From Branchiostoma floridae (taxonomy: Eukaryota > Chordata > Leptocardii > Amphioxiformes > Branchiostomatidae), in NCBI RefSeq assembly GCF_000003815.2, contig NC_049985.1:19649893-19713892 (forward strand): a stretch of DNA of 64,000 nucleotides. Reading direction: 5' to 3'. The notes beneath the pieces were generated by a model. That model was not told where the DNA came from. It made no database searches and was given only the letters and a program-made list of their open reading frames with translations. This document shows positions 26,501 to 38,119 of this stretch, piece after piece. Position 1 is the first letter of the stretch; each line of letters begins with the position of its first letter. The position numbers and the translations under genes are program-made.

Positions 26501-26697
26501 AACACTCGGACAAACCTTTTGGGGATATCGAAGACTCGGAGCCAGGAGCGGTCATCCCTGACCACCTTACACTTGCCGTAGTGTAGCAGGTCCTGGAGAA
26601 AGTCCGGAGCGCTGGGCACTAAGGTGTAGACTGTCCAGCCGAGCAGAAATGCCGAAATCAAAGAAAACCAAAAGACTTCCAGCAAACATGCATCCAT
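17598..26697 (-). CDS. SRD5A3: Polyprenol reductase (steroid 5-alpha-reductase 3)
   Basis: NADPH-dependent reduction of polyprenol toward dolichol for N-glycosylation; a multipass ER membrane protein. Six exons on the minus strand: 26697-26516, 21846-21695, 19773-19588, 19022-18897, 18177-18031, 17710-17598. All phases agree, giving 301 residues plus stop (human 318). Markers: FLQDLLHYGK near residues 38-47 and FDIPKR ending exon 1; RRLWECLYVSIFSD with LVYYLAVPI in exon 3; NKAHIILANLRKDKRG in exon 4; and the C-terminal signature KIPYGGWFEYVSNPHYLAE at about 224-242, the NADPH-binding region of steroid reductases. The start ATG at 26697 lies inside the first unit of a satellite array. The acceptors of exons 3 and 5 are each copied in nearby tandem duplications. 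The introns hold five bounded transposon copies. Confidence 0.95.
18171..18600. repeat. Tandem duplication of the exon-5 splice-acceptor region, about 3 copies
   Basis: The block ACATAACCTGCAACAAACA, containing the minus-strand acceptor of SRD5A3 exon 5, recurs at 18171, 18312 and (degenerate) 18457, periods 141 and 145. A second anchor, GAACATGAAGGAACTGCAG-like, recurs in each unit and once more near 18593. Only the first copy borders coding sequence. Confidence 0.75.
19065..19407. mobile_element. hAT-like element (CAGGGTTGTAGCC family), copy 1
   Basis: Ends are CGGGGTTGTAGCCAGC and GCTGGCTACAACCCTG. Flanking octamers GTGTGCGT and GCATACGT agree at five positions and differ only by transitions, consistent with a decayed 8-bp TSD. 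Interior matches 21313-21656 in inverted orientation. SRD5A3 intron. Confidence 0.7.
19697..19956. repeat. SRD5A3: 130-bp tandem duplication including 77 bp of SRD5A3 exon 3
   Basis: 19697-19826 is repeated at 19827-19956. The exon-derived 77 bp differ at only two sites. The second copy keeps an intact AG acceptor, but its reading frame hits a stop just after the copied exon (codons for ECLYH then TGA), and retaining 130 nt would also shift frame. It should act as an unproductive decoy exon if spliced. Confidence 0.85.
19918..20076. repeat. 23-bp minisatellite
   Basis: About six to seven copies of ACATCAATGTTACAGTCTAC plus ACT, with one irregular unit near 20020. It grows out of the end of the 130-bp duplication, whose unit ends in the same sequence. 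Confidence 0.85.
20503..20885. repeat. Palindromic GTAACGTTTGTTAC motifs
   Basis: GTAACGTTTGTTAC or its complement occurs at about 20514 (inverted), 20528, 20690 and 20870. The first two form a head-to-head pair. Purpose and family unknown; probably remnants of a small TIR element in an SRD5A3 intron. Confidence 0.5.
21313..21656. mobile_element. hAT-like element (CAGGGTTGTA family), copy 2
   Basis: Starts CAGGGTTGTAACC and ends GGCTGGCTACAACCCTG. Flanking octamers AGCCTAAT and AGCCTAAC match at 7 of 8, the TSD length of hAT transposons. No transposase ORF. SRD5A3 intron 2. Confidence 0.8.
21938..23926. repeat. ~100-bp inverted repeat enclosing a nested transposon
   Basis: CAGTGTACAAAATACTTTTC at the left returns inverted as GAAAAGTATTTTGCACACTG at 23907-23926, and pairing continues for roughly 100 bp. 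The interior has GTGCAACCT-like repeats and the 1.27-kb element at 22519-23790. No matching flanking duplication was found, so the boundaries are tentative. Confidence 0.55.
22519..23790. mobile_element. 1.27-kb TIR element (AGGGCCCCAATG), copy 1
   Basis: Ends AGGGCCCCAATG and CATTGGGGCCCT, flanked by a perfect 8-bp direct repeat CACGTATG (22511-22518 and 23791-23798). Subterminal arrays of CGCTCTACGCTAAATT and TACGTAATACG-like words. No intact ORF. TSD length suggests hAT superfamily. SRD5A3 intron 1. Confidence 0.9.
24190..24612. repeat. ~260-bp tandem duplication
   Basis: Segments from 24192 and 24451 share AATAAAC.GGTGGAC, ACCGACTGATAA and ACAAGAAACAGCCATGACTT. Diverged; intron 1 of SRD5A3. 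Confidence 0.65.
25283..25489. mobile_element. TACTGTAAATGC MITE, copy 4
   Basis: Ends TACTGTAAATG and TTCTGCATTTACAGTA, 207 bp. Interior contains TTTTCGCGCGGTGG and TTCGCGGTGAAG modules. Confidence 0.85.
25631..25845. mobile_element. TAACG MITE, copy 3
   Basis: Starts TAACGTTTGTTCACCTTTAT and ends GGTGAACCAGCGTTA with long imperfect TIRs. Confidence 0.8.
26236..26428. mobile_element. TAACG MITE, copy 4
   Basis: Starts TAACATAAGTTCACCTTTAT and ends GTGTACTAACGTTA. It lies 88 bp downstream of SRD5A3 exon 1, within intron 1. Confidence 0.8.
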
Positions 26698-27605
26698 CTT
26701 GGAATGTACCAAAGACCATACAAAACGGGGGACGTAACGTTAACAAGCTTAATTTTTACTATGATATAAAGGTCGAGACTCTACGAATAAAAAGGAAATG
26801 TAAGAAAACTTGTCTTGTATGTGAAAATAAGAATATCTTATATATCTTTTATTTCGAAAAAAAAATGCCGAAGTCAAAGAAAACCGAAGATAATCCAGAA
26901 ACATGCGTCCATCTTGGAATGTACCAAATACCACAAAAACAGGGGACAAAGCTTGCTAAAATTTTACTATGTTTTAAAGATCGAAAGGCTACAAATGCGA
27001 AGATATGCACAAATGATGATAATCCATATAATAATAATATTCGATATTTCTATTATTAAACAAAATCAAGGGAAACCCAAAAAAATTCCAGTAACACGCA
27101 TCCGTATTGGAATGTACCAAATACCGCATAAAACGGGGGAAATAGCATTGCTGAAATTTTACTGTGAGGCTGCAAATATGAAAAATATGCAAAAACTAAA
27201 TTAATCATTTTAGATATTTAATATTTCTTTTATTCAAAAGGTATAACGAAAACCACAGGTTTCCAGCAAAATTGCATTCATCTAGGAATGTACCAAAGAC
27301 CACAAAAAACGGGAACGTAGCGTATCGAAATATTACTATGATATAAAAATAGAAAGGCTACAAGTTCGAAAAATATACAAAGTGCGTATTCATTGCTAAT
27401 AAAGCAATATCTAATGTTTCTATAATTTCGAAAAAAAAACACCGAAATCAAAGATGCAAACATGGAATGTACCAAATATATAAAGATAGAAGGCTACAAG
27501 AAAAATATGCATTTATATCTAATACTAATAAATAACAATATCTGATATTTCTTTTATTTCGTAACAATGCAGAAATCAAAGAAAATGGAAGTATTTCAAG
27601 GACTT
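26640..27605. repeat. Degenerate 176-215-bp satellite overlapping SRD5A3 exon 1
   Basis: The anchor GGAATGTACC recurs at 26701, 26916, 27109, 27285 and 27464, with a sixth partial unit at about 27568. Each unit also carries CAAAGAAAACC-like sequence and AAAGGCTACAAATGCGAA-like sequence. The first unit contains the start codon and about 18 N-terminal codons of SRD5A3; later units preserve decayed copies of the same stretch. Confidence 0.85.
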
Positions 27606-28370
27606 TATTTGTAAAGTCTAATAGATCTGAATATAACGTTATATAAAGCCACAATCTCTCTCTGTCAGTCCGTCTTTTCCAGACTATGACAAACTACGCA
27701 AAACAACTTAACGACAAAATATTACAATGCTAGCAAATACATAATTACATAAGCCACAATAGACCACAAAATAAGAAGGGATGTTGTCTATTGAGATATT
27801 AATCCTTACCAAAGACTATAAATACGAAAAAATCCGAAAAGGTCATAAGAACCCGCTTAAGATATCACAGGACACTGGTGGCCGTCTTGGGAAGGTCGCG
27901 TAACGCTTACGTCTATGGGCAAAATTTTCGGTGACCGGCTTGAAGAGTTGATCACTCAAGACGATTTTCGGATCCCATTGGCTGTCATTATTACTGCAAT
28001 GAAACTTCAGTTTTTAAACATGTAAACTTGTTTGTTTGTTTGTTTGTTTGCATCGTTGTTTATTCATGAGAAGCTAAATCTGTCTTGAGTGAGAATGCAT
28101 ATTGGTGTGTCAGACATATACAAAAATAATGTACGGATTTTTTTGTCATGTCTCTCCGAGCATGCTAAAGTATACACAATAGAGAACACATATATAATAA
28201 AGGATAAACGATAGTACAAAAATCGGAACAAGAAAATGGTCTATCTTGTCTCAAGAAACGTAGGCTTTCCCAGTAGAGGTATCACCTGGGGCGAAGACAT
28301 TTTCTGCATAGTTACCTTCGCCAAGAAGGTTATATTTTGGGTAGAAAAATTGTGTTGTCTCTCAATATGC
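27606..28370. other. Gene-free stretch
   Basis: No supported gene. A short (GTTT)n microsatellite at about 28027-28048 is the only clear feature. Confidence 0.45.
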
Positions 28371-28373
28371 AGC

Positions 28374-29867
<1,494 letters not shown>

Positions 29868-30003
29868 TTCCAAACGTGCCGAGGCAGGGTGTCCAACCGT
29901 CGAACTGGGCTTTGGGCTCCCGAAACCAGGGCTCACGTATAGTGGATGGTCCCGTATCTTATGGGCCAAGGGTTACATCAGCTCGGCGAGGATCGGAAGC
30001 GAA

Positions 30004-30158
30004 ATGATACGAAGTCTTTCTACCTAACCAAGGAGGTTATATCACTTGTGATATAAGCTAGCGTCCAAAGAAAAAAAAATAATAGTAAACATAATAGTAA
30101 AGTAACATTATCACTTGTTATATAACCTCCTTGGTTAGGTAGAAAGACTTCGTATCAT
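30004..30158. repeat. Foldback repeat with ~42-bp arms
   Basis: ATGATACGAAGTCTTTCTAC returns inverted at 30139-30158, with ACCAAGGAGGTTATATCAC in the arm. A further palindrome around TATCACAAGTGATATAACC follows at 30168-30190. The spacer 30058-30112 is itself copied inverted at 30541-30593, giving a nested structure of about 590 bp. Confidence 0.75.
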
Positions 30159-31585
30159 CTCGAGGTTATATCACAAGTGATATAACCTCCTTGACCTAAC
30201 GAATACAATACCACGTTTTTTAACGTATCATTACGTTGATGTGAGAATATTTACCTTACCAACCATTGTGTTACCGGAACATTCCACGTATGGCCACCTG
30301 TAATTAATTTTGTCGTCAGTACTAAGAAGTTGAAAGTTGTACCGGTAGGGGGAGGGGGCGATTTCTTTTTGTACTCACTAGACTAGATGTCTGTGTTGTG
30401 TTAATTCAAGGTGTTTTTATCAATCATGTCGATAAAACCTCCTTGCTTATTTGGGATTATGAACAGACCTGTCTTGTTTTCGGAAATTTGCGATTGTAGG
30501 AATTCAAGCCGGCCACATTTTTTATGACATGAGGAATCTATAATGTTACTTTACTATTATGTTTACTATTATTATTTTTTCTTTGGACGCTAGTGACTGA
30601 GTTAGATTAGATTACAATAGAATACTTTCTGCCCTAGACAATAATACTGTTACACTTGTCTGCTGTAAATTAGCACAATATGATGGGTAAGAAAAGACAT
30701 GAGAGGCAAGGCATTACAAAGTTTAATAGCCTTTAGTGTGTGTCAAAATAGTTAACAAAACGCATTGGTAAAAGTATGGAAATTTATACATCTGTATGTA
30801 CAACAGCAACTCACAGTCCAACTTCAAGTATATTATATTGTAATCATTGCTCTGATTCTCTGTCCACATGCTTTGCACCAGGTAACATTTTAGTGATAAG
30901 GTAAGGATATTTCTTTATTGCAGTTAAAATTGTAAATAACTGAAGAAGACTTAAATAAAGCTGCAGTGTCTGTCATTACTATGTCTCTATGCCACATGCA
31001 CCACTGATAATTTTAAGTAAAGCTTTCATTAAGACAATCTATCACTACATGCTAAGAAGAACGTAGCTCTCTAGAAATACAAATGTACCCTTTTGGCGAC
31101 GCCTCAGGGGCTAGCCTACTAGTATAGTGTGCGTCCGTTTGACAAGAATTCACAAAATTCCGCAGGCATGTCAGGAATCTTTCCACGCCCAGTTGCATCA
31201 TCCCTTTAGAGGGGAATAACTCGGGAATGGGTTGACGGATCTTCATGATATTTGGAATGTAGATAGCTTCAGAGATGCCTTACATAATCAAATGCTAATC
31301 ATGCACATCAGGGGCTAATTTGCATAATTCATGAGGACAGTTTATAAATACACTGCATTTCATGTTAGACTACTCAAAAATATGCCATATGTAACTCAAA
31401 AAGAGAGAAATATTAGGCTTACTGTTAAGCATATATCCGATTGGCAAATATTCCCAAAATTCCACAGCAATTCGTCCGCGCGTGCGCAATTGCACCATCC
31501 TTTTGGAAGGGAATAACTCGGGAAGGGGTTGACGGATCATTGTGATTTTTGATATGTAGATAAATTCGGAGATGCCTTCCATAAA

Positions 31586-31881
31586 TAAGGGCTATCAATG
31601 CAAACCAGGGGCTAATTTGCATGATTAATATAATTAATGAGCACAGTTTATTAAGCCACAGTATTTCATAATACTAGAACACTTAAACTTGACAAATGTA
31701 ACTAGAAAAGAGAGAAATATCGATAGACATCAATAAGGGCTATCAATGCAAACCAGGGGCTAATTTGCATGATTAATATAATTAATGAGCACAGTTTATT
31801 AAGCCACAGTATTTCATAATACTAGAACACTTAAACTTGACAAATGTAACTAGAAAAGAGAGAAATATCGATAGACATCAA
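31586..31881. repeat. Perfect 148-bp tandem duplication
   Basis: 31586-31733 and 31734-31881 appear identical base for base. This is either a very recent duplication or an assembly artefact. The surrounding sequence has AATAACTCGGGAA and ATGATATTTGGAATGTAGAT-like words found again near 28400, 39850, 41460 and 41950. Confidence 0.9.
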
Positions 31882-33751
31882 TTATGCAAACTGTTACCTA
31901 ATTTGCATAATTAATGAGAAATTGTTATTATAGTGCTAAATGACGAAAATTCCATACTTGCGACATTTGGCAGCAACATGTACGTTAAGTTGAACATGCA
32001 TACGTAATTCATGTAAATTAGGGTCTCATTTACATAATTTATGAGAAAATGCTACAATAGCTTTCTTTGCTAAGACTTTCATACTTTGAACACATTGTTA
32101 TTCTTTGAATAATAATCTGGTGCATTTGCAGCCAGTAGGTACCCAATGTGTTTCGTAATGAGGCTGATTTACGAACTATTAGCTATAGCAATAATCTAAT
32201 TGCTATAATAGAACCTATTTTTCACTACATGTTGTAATCATAATAGTCAGTACATATCATGTTGTACAGTTTTTCAATGTCGAAAAAGCCTCTCTTGCAT
32301 TGGTAACTTCAAGTTTAAAATCCCTATAAAAGGAATGGTTCGTTCTATTCATTTTATCGTAGACTCCAATCATAACAATCACCACCTGCGTTTCATCTGA
32401 CCTACCCAAACTCAATCAGTTGGGCGAGGACAATGCCCGCAACCCGAATCCGACAAACAAGCCACCAACCACAAACTCGAGTCAGGAAAACGCAGAAAAC
32501 GCCCGGAAACTGAGTTATTTGTATCATGTACATGTACAGTATTTTACTTTCTCTGGACTGAAAGGCTGGGACCGCCATAGCCATGCAATCTGAGCACTTT
32601 CTCGTCCTTATTAGGTTGTCTTGCCATGGACGTTTAGTCATAGAAATGAGATTTTGACTTCCCTTTCTTCTGCTTATTTTTGTAGAATTGCACAGTATTA
32701 AGTATAGGTAGGGTATGCCCTAAAACGTTAGGGTGTTACATCAAACAAGTGGATTTACACAACGCAGATTATCCATTCAATTTACATAACTTTAGGCGAT
32801 GTGACAAAGGGCCGTTCATGTCATGTGGCGCCGACCATCCGCATGCATCATTGGCGAATGGCCTGCGATTGGTTAAATAAGCCAGTGCTTGCCTTGCATT
32901 GTATCTATTTACAAGCGTTGTGCAATGAACTTTGACTTGCCTTTTTCTAGCCCTTCGTAAGAACCACTGACTCATTCCTTTCGCTTGCTATCCGTCTTAA
33001 GCAAACAAAAAGAATGAGTCAGCGGCAACTACAGAAGATGGTACCTATCCTAGGCATAGAAACAGAGTCCTAGGCTCATTTTCAGCTGCAGTGCCGTAAT
33101 GACCTCTGGTCGTGTGCTGCAATCAATTTCATTATCTCAGATAGCCAATCGTACAAGAGCATTCCTTTGACCAATAACACCGGCGGATTTTCTAGACTAG
33201 ACCAATCGTGTATAGACTAGCCCCTGTGATGACCTGTCTGAAACCCCAAAGTGTCGCGTCGTTCGTCTGCCAGCCGTCTGATGTGACAGACATACCTCGC
33301 AACTCCCATTACAAAAGGGCAGCACGACCGCTGTGAATCCTTTGTACTTCAAGCCGTGTCTAACCCAAGACAACAGGTTAGTAGGGTCGTTTTTCACATA
33401 GTGCATTTATGTGTTTTAAGCAAGTTATCAACTGTCCAATGTAATGCCAATAATCGGCAACGTTAACGTTGAATTCTTTTGTGAACGTTGGAGGACATAA
33501 AAACGCGGACCTACCGGCGCTTACATGTAAGGCCTCACTGTGCTATATCAATACGACCGATCGCTGTTGTTGTTTACATCCGGGGTATTCGACGGCTGGC
33601 GCCTACCAGAATGGCAGTAGATTGGATTAAAAATTCATATTTGAATTAGCAGATCAAATTATTGGTTAATATGTAAATCAATCTTTTTCCAAACACCTGT
33701 TTTTTGCCTACCACTGCGTCACCGTGAGCGTGACATCATCGCGATCGCTCG
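31882..33751. other. Gene-free stretch
   Basis: No supported ORF or bounded repeat. AT-rich to about 32350, then mixed composition. Confidence 0.4.
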
Positions 33752-34666
33752 TATTCCAACAAAGCAAGAAGACTGTCTCGACCTAATTGCAATAATTTCG
33801 CTTTGTTGCTTCCAGGATCTTATTGGTGCCATCAAGACGGATCAACTGCAGCTGCAATGTTCATGTTGGGACTTATCCCGGTGAGAGGTTGTCCGATGCC
33901 ATCTCCACGGCTAGCTGTACGGTGACGTCCAGGAGATCGGTGCTCGTGTGAAAGCCCTGTCGGAGGACCCGAAACTAAGTTAAGTTCTTGTGTGCCTTAT
34001 GGGGTGTGAAACGGAAACATATTGTAGAGATGGTCTGGGACTAACTTGTCGGCATGATAGGAAGTAAACAATTTGTGCGGTCTCTTATGTATTAAACTAT
34101 AGGCCGGTGTCTCTGACATCGGTCTGTGGTAAAGTGCTCGAACACATCGTGCACAGCCACATGATGAAACATCTAGACACTCATGGCATTCTGTCCCCAG
34201 CGCAACACGGCTTCAGGAAGGGTCTGTCCTGCGAGAGCCAGCTGGTGCTTACCCTCCAAGACCTGGCCAAAAATATGGACCAGAACAAACAGGTCGATGC
34301 CGCGGTGGTTGACTTTAGCAACGCATTCGATACCGTGCCTCACGAACGTCTGCTGAGCAAACTCGAGCACTATGGCATTTCTGGCCTTCTTCAGTCTTGG
34401 CTTAGGGCCTTCCTTGCGGAGAGAACCCAGAGGGTTGTCTTTGACGGTGGAACATCTCAAGTACCAGCCAATTTTCGCCCGCACTGACACCTACAAATTC
34501 TCATACTTTCCCAGAACAATTCCGGAGTGCCATTCCCTGCCTGGCACGGTAGTAAGTGCTTCCACCGTTGAGTGCTTCCGTGCCAGGCAGGAGGGCTGCC
34601 CGCCCTTACCCGGGACCTCAACCCCCCCCCCTACTTTGCCCCACGCGGGGTCATCTGGGGGTACCT

Positions 34667-34704
<38 letters not shown>

Positions 34705-34920
34705 TTACAACAAAACAAGAAGGCTGTCTCGACCTAATTATAATAATTTCGCTTTGTTGCTTCCAGGATCTTATTGCTACCATCGAGCCCGGATCAACCA
34801 GAGGACCTGAAACTAAGTTAAGTTGTTATTTGTCTTATGGGGTGTGAAATGGAAACATATTGCAGAGATGGGCTGGGACTAACTTGTCATCGGCATGATA
34901 GGAAGTAAATAATTTGTGAG
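33752..34920. repeat. Diverged direct repeats flanking a retrotransposon remnant
   Basis: 33752-34085 and 34709-34920 share TGTCTCGACCTAATT, TTTCGCTTTGTTGCTTCCAG, CTTATGGGGTGTGAAA and GGCATGATAGGAAGTAAA. The repeat is far too long and diverged to be a target-site duplication. TTGCTTCCAG looks like a splice acceptor and the left copy has a CCCGGTGAGAG donor about 75 bp on, so it may be a duplicated exon remnant; no protein match recognised. Confidence 0.6.
34094..34708 (+). pseudogene. Non-LTR retrotransposon reverse-transcriptase remnant
   Basis: Translation NYRPVSLTSVCGKVLEHI, then HGFRKGLSCESQL, VVDFSNAFDTVPHERLL and GLLQSWLRAFLAERTQRV is the central RT domain of a CR1/L2/Jockey-like LINE. 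At about 34475 it jumps straight to a C-terminal tail (DTYKFSYFPRTIPE), so the second half of RT, including the FADD-type catalytic box, has been deleted. The 3' end is a (GAT)n microsatellite at 34669-34703, as in many LINE tails. The 5' end is truncated. It cannot be functional. Confidence 0.9.
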
Positions 34921-34930
34921 GTTACTTTAA

Positions 34931-35858
34931 CCCTATTCAGACCGGGGGGGGGGGGGGCTTTTGAGGCCCGCGCCAACATCGATGTCCTATAACGCCAGAA
35001 CGACTCACGCTAAAGCCACCAAATTTGGTGAGTTTTCCTAAAATATTGTTGGCAACAATTTTACGAAGTTTGACAAATTTTCCAATTTGTCGTGTTGCCA
35101 TGGCAACCGTTTGCTGACAGGCAGTTTTGCCAAAAATCACTATTTTTGGTTCTAACAATGTATTTTTCACATTTATTTGCTATATTACTGCTATTTTGTT
35201 ACATAAATAAAATCTTATATTATTTAGCATATCTTTCATAATTATATATGCATAAATTATGCTAATTTGATGACGTCATCAGCCCAAAATCCAAGATGGC
35301 GGACCGTATGGCCAGATCAAGAATAATAAGCTAATTATCCCTTAAAATTTGCAACTACCTGGTATTTTTTCATCAAAAACCATCTAAATGAATGAATTTA
35401 GTCTATTTCCATTGCCCTTTGTGATTATTTGTTGCAAAAAATTTACTTTTAAAAATTCAAGGAAGTGGATATAATATGGCGGAGCCTTACTCCTATCTTA
35501 GATGTGTCATTATGACGTCATCGATGTTGCTATTGGCAATACAAGTCGTAATAAACATTATTATTTTGTTATCTGCGCTTGTTGTAACATTTTTTCTGTA
35601 TAACTTGAAGTTTTCTGAGAATACCCTTTTTTCATGGGTCCGGCCAATATAATCAAATTGATGACGTCATAATTACGTCATTTTACGTCAACGTAACGTC
35701 AAACGTCATATGCTTGTCAGATATTATGTCGATATCATGTCCTGAAAATTTGGTGGCCCTACGACACGTCGTTCAAGAGTTAGAGGACTTAGAAGTGGAG
35801 GGCCTCAAAAGCCCCCCCCCGGTCCAGGGATGACCAAAAAAGCCCGGTCTGAATAGGG
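34931..35858. mobile_element. piggyBac-type non-autonomous element, copy A (928 bp)
   Basis: Ends CCCTATTCAGACCGGG and CCCGGTCTGAATAGGG are perfect inverted repeats and are flanked on both sides by TTAA (34927-34930 and 35859-35862), the piggyBac target. The interior lacks a transposase ORF and has many GACGTCAT and TGACGTAA words. Confidence 0.9.
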
Positions 35859-35964
35859 TTAACTTTAAAAAATCTCTTGGTTGATGGTAAGGCGCTTGAG
35901 TGTGTTTTGTTGACATCTCGAGTGATGATGCTGGTAGGGGTTTATATCAGGACATTTTGTAATT

Positions 35965-36345
35965 GGAAGCTCCTTTTACACTCAGGTCTTCAGCCCGTTT
36001 CTGTGTTGTACAGGCCTGGTGTGTGGCTGATTTGGTTTCTGTGACTGTGTCGATGGCCGGGATTGTATTCAGCCAGTTACTGTAAATTCTTTTTTTTTTA
36101 AACAGGGACTTCCCTGATTCACCATCTGTTGTCATTTCTGTTTTATGTCGTGGTCAGTGGTTGTCGGGAACCTAGACCATTACATAATCTGCCTTGTGTC
36201 GTTTTCTTGGGTCCCGAACCAAGAGAACGACACAGGCCAGAAAGGAAAACAGGTGGCTGAAGAGCCTATTTAATATCAATAGTAAAATTTGCTTCATTTA
36301 GAAGCACTAGACCTCTCGTCGTCGACACAGTTACAGAAACCGAAT
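35965..36345. repeat. Segmental repeat flanking the H4 pseudogene array, left copy
   Basis: Shares GAAGCTCCTTTT-like sequence, AGCCCGTTTCTGTGTTGTACAGG and CGTGGTCAGTGGTTGTCGGG with 38120-38485. The two copies bracket the histone H4 pseudogenes. A 47-bp hairpin lies within each. Confidence 0.8.
36191..36237. other. Hairpin with 19-bp stem in left segmental repeat
   Basis: GTGTCGTTTTCTTGG pairs with CCAAGAGAACGACAC across the loop GTCCCGAA; the stem extends to GCC/GGC. The copy at 38342-38388 keeps the right arm and loop unchanged and differs at two left-arm positions. It does not match the metazoan histone 3' stem-loop. Confidence 0.6.
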
Positions 36346-36674
36346 CAGCTATTCAATGGGCTTGTATAAGGCAGAAACAGACTGAAGCCATTACTCTCAA
36401 AATTGTAACCAAAACAAACGGCAGCATTACTTGGAATTTCAGCAAAGCGCACTCTTGCGCTTTCCATCATTCAAGAGATCATGATTATTCCCGCTATTTC
36501 TATGTTAAACCAAGAACTGAAATTACAATAACAAATCAAGTTAACTTCCTGTCATGCCTCATTCACATAGCTAAGCTTACTTTAAGTATTAGGTATAGTC
36601 TTTACCATATTTCTTGGTGAAGTTTCATTTTTGTCTCGTCTTTTATACTGAGGATCATCGTACCGTAAGAAGAA

Positions 36675-36745
36675 ATGTCTGGACGCGGAAAGGGTGGCTA
36701 GGGCTGGCGAAGGAAGGTGCCGAACGTGAACGATTCGCAGTCTTC
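36675..36745 (+). pseudogene. Histone H4 pseudogene fragment 1
   Basis: ATG TCT GGA CGC GGA AAG begins MSGRGKGG exactly as histone H4, then codon 9 is TAG. H4-like sequence (GGAAGGTGCCGAACGTGAACG) continues with indels, then is lost. Preceded by a CGTACCG...AGAA leader shared with the other fragments. Confidence 0.85.
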
Positions 36746-37152
36746 CCACACATATGACAAGGTATTGTATCGTATTGTGTGAAAGCAGTTTTTGATTATA
36801 GCTAGGACAACGTTCTTTGCCAATGAATAACAATTCATTTGTGTTGGCAAATTTAAGTTTATTGTTTCATTTTCAATGTTTGTACCCGAACAATTAATGC
36901 TTAGTACTTAAATTAATGCTTGAATGACGCACATGAATACATTTGTATTATGGTTGAAATGTTTGTCAGGTGGATCATGGAAAAGTTTGCCATACGCATT
37001 CTTCATCTGAATATCAGATAGTCTGAATAGAGGTTTGGGGTGTGCAGTTTCTAGGTACTTGCGATTGGTCAGGCCTTAAGCCTTTTGTGTTTGTGGCAGC
37101 GGTGGTACGGCAGCTGATGCATATGTCTGTTTCTTCTACCGATTTGTTAGAA

Positions 37153-37290
37153 ATGACTGAACGTGGAAAGCAAGGAACGGAGTTGGATAATGGACGTGTA
37201 AAGCGCCACCGTTACTGAAAGTGATTCGTGACAACGTCCGGTGCATCACCAAGGCACGAGTCTTTCCGAGACATAGACAAGGTATTGTAC
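37153..37290 (+). pseudogene. Histone H4 pseudogene fragment 2
   Basis: ATGACTGAACGTGGAAAG then VKRHRY, a stop, then KVIRDNVRCITKAR, which aligns with H4 AKRHRKVLRDNIQGITKPA. Premature stop and replacements make it non-functional. The leader CTACCGATTTGTTAGAA matches fragment 4. Confidence 0.85.
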
Positions 37291-37415
37291 TGCATTGTGC
37301 ACGTGTGTCCAGTTCGTATACTCGCCACTGGACAGCCGGCGTTGAACCATTTGTGTTTGTTGCAGCGGTAGTGAGGCAGTTCATGCATGTCTGTTTCTTT
37401 TGCCGATTTCACAGC

Positions 37416-37510
37416 AAGGCCTGCCGGGAAAATGTGGGCAAAGGAGGTGCCAGGCATCCGAGGAGACAGTGGTCCTGGCGGAAGCGTCTTGGTGCCACTT
37501 CCCATAGTTG
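37416..37510 (+). pseudogene. Histone H4 pseudogene fragment 3
   Basis: GGGCAAAGGAGGTGCCAGGC corresponds to the H4 codons for GKGGAKR, with the start lost. Highly diverged and recognised mainly from its leader (TGCCGATTTCACAGCAAGG) and position in the array. Confidence 0.6.
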
Positions 37511-37996
37511 GATTCGTTGAAAGTCGTCTTCATCAGCTTCTTGAGAAGACATTTCATAACTGGATGTTTAGGGGACAGTCCGTATGTCAATCATCTCTAC
37601 AAGACCTGATGGACATCAGTCTTTCACGGACATATGACAAGGTATGGCACAGTGTGTTGTGTAAAATTAGGCAATCGGCCTATAGCTAGGCATGTTTGTA
37701 GCATTGTATCTTGTTTGCGCAGTATTGTCAGTCTGTATAAACCGACAGTAGTAACAATTGTAGGACTACCCGAAACGTTCTAATTGTGTTGTACTGTGTT
37801 TTGTGAAAGTAGTTTTTCTTAATTGTAGGACAGCAGTCTTTTTCCTTTGTGCTGGTAAAGTTAGGCTTACAGTTTCAATGTCTGGACCCGAACAATGCTT
37901 TGTAGAGTTTTATTTCTATAATCAAAATTATGACTGGTTGAACAGTTTGTGTGAGGCTGCTGATGCATATATGTTTGTTCTACCGATTTGGCAGAA

Positions 37997-38105
37997 ATGC
38001 CTGGACTTGCTAAGGGCGAAGGAGCTGGGAATGGAGGCTTCAGGTGCTACCATCACTGATGGTGCTTCGTGGCAACATCCAGTTCATCACCAAGCCAAGG
38101 AGTCA
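37997..38105 (+). pseudogene. Histone H4 pseudogene fragment 4
   Basis: ATGCCTGGACTTGCTAAGGG leads into TGGTGCTTCGTGGCAACATC and CAGTTCATCACCAAGCC, matching H4 codons for KVLRDNIQGITKP at the nucleotide level. Frame is broken by indels and a TGA. Confidence 0.85.
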
Positions 38106-38119
38106 TTCAGTCTCTCCAA

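Noticed and set aside
26649-27204. ORFs of about 130 codons, Lys/Asn-rich, on the plus strand
   Set aside because: They run antisense through SRD5A3 exon 1 and its satellite array and change frame between units.
34372-34810. ORFs with poly-Asp or poly-Met runs
   Set aside because: The runs come from the (GAT)n tail of the LINE remnant and the rest is out-of-frame RT sequence.
37221-37689. ORFs of about 100 codons in the histone region
   Set aside because: They cross H4 pseudogene fragments in shifted frames and match no protein.
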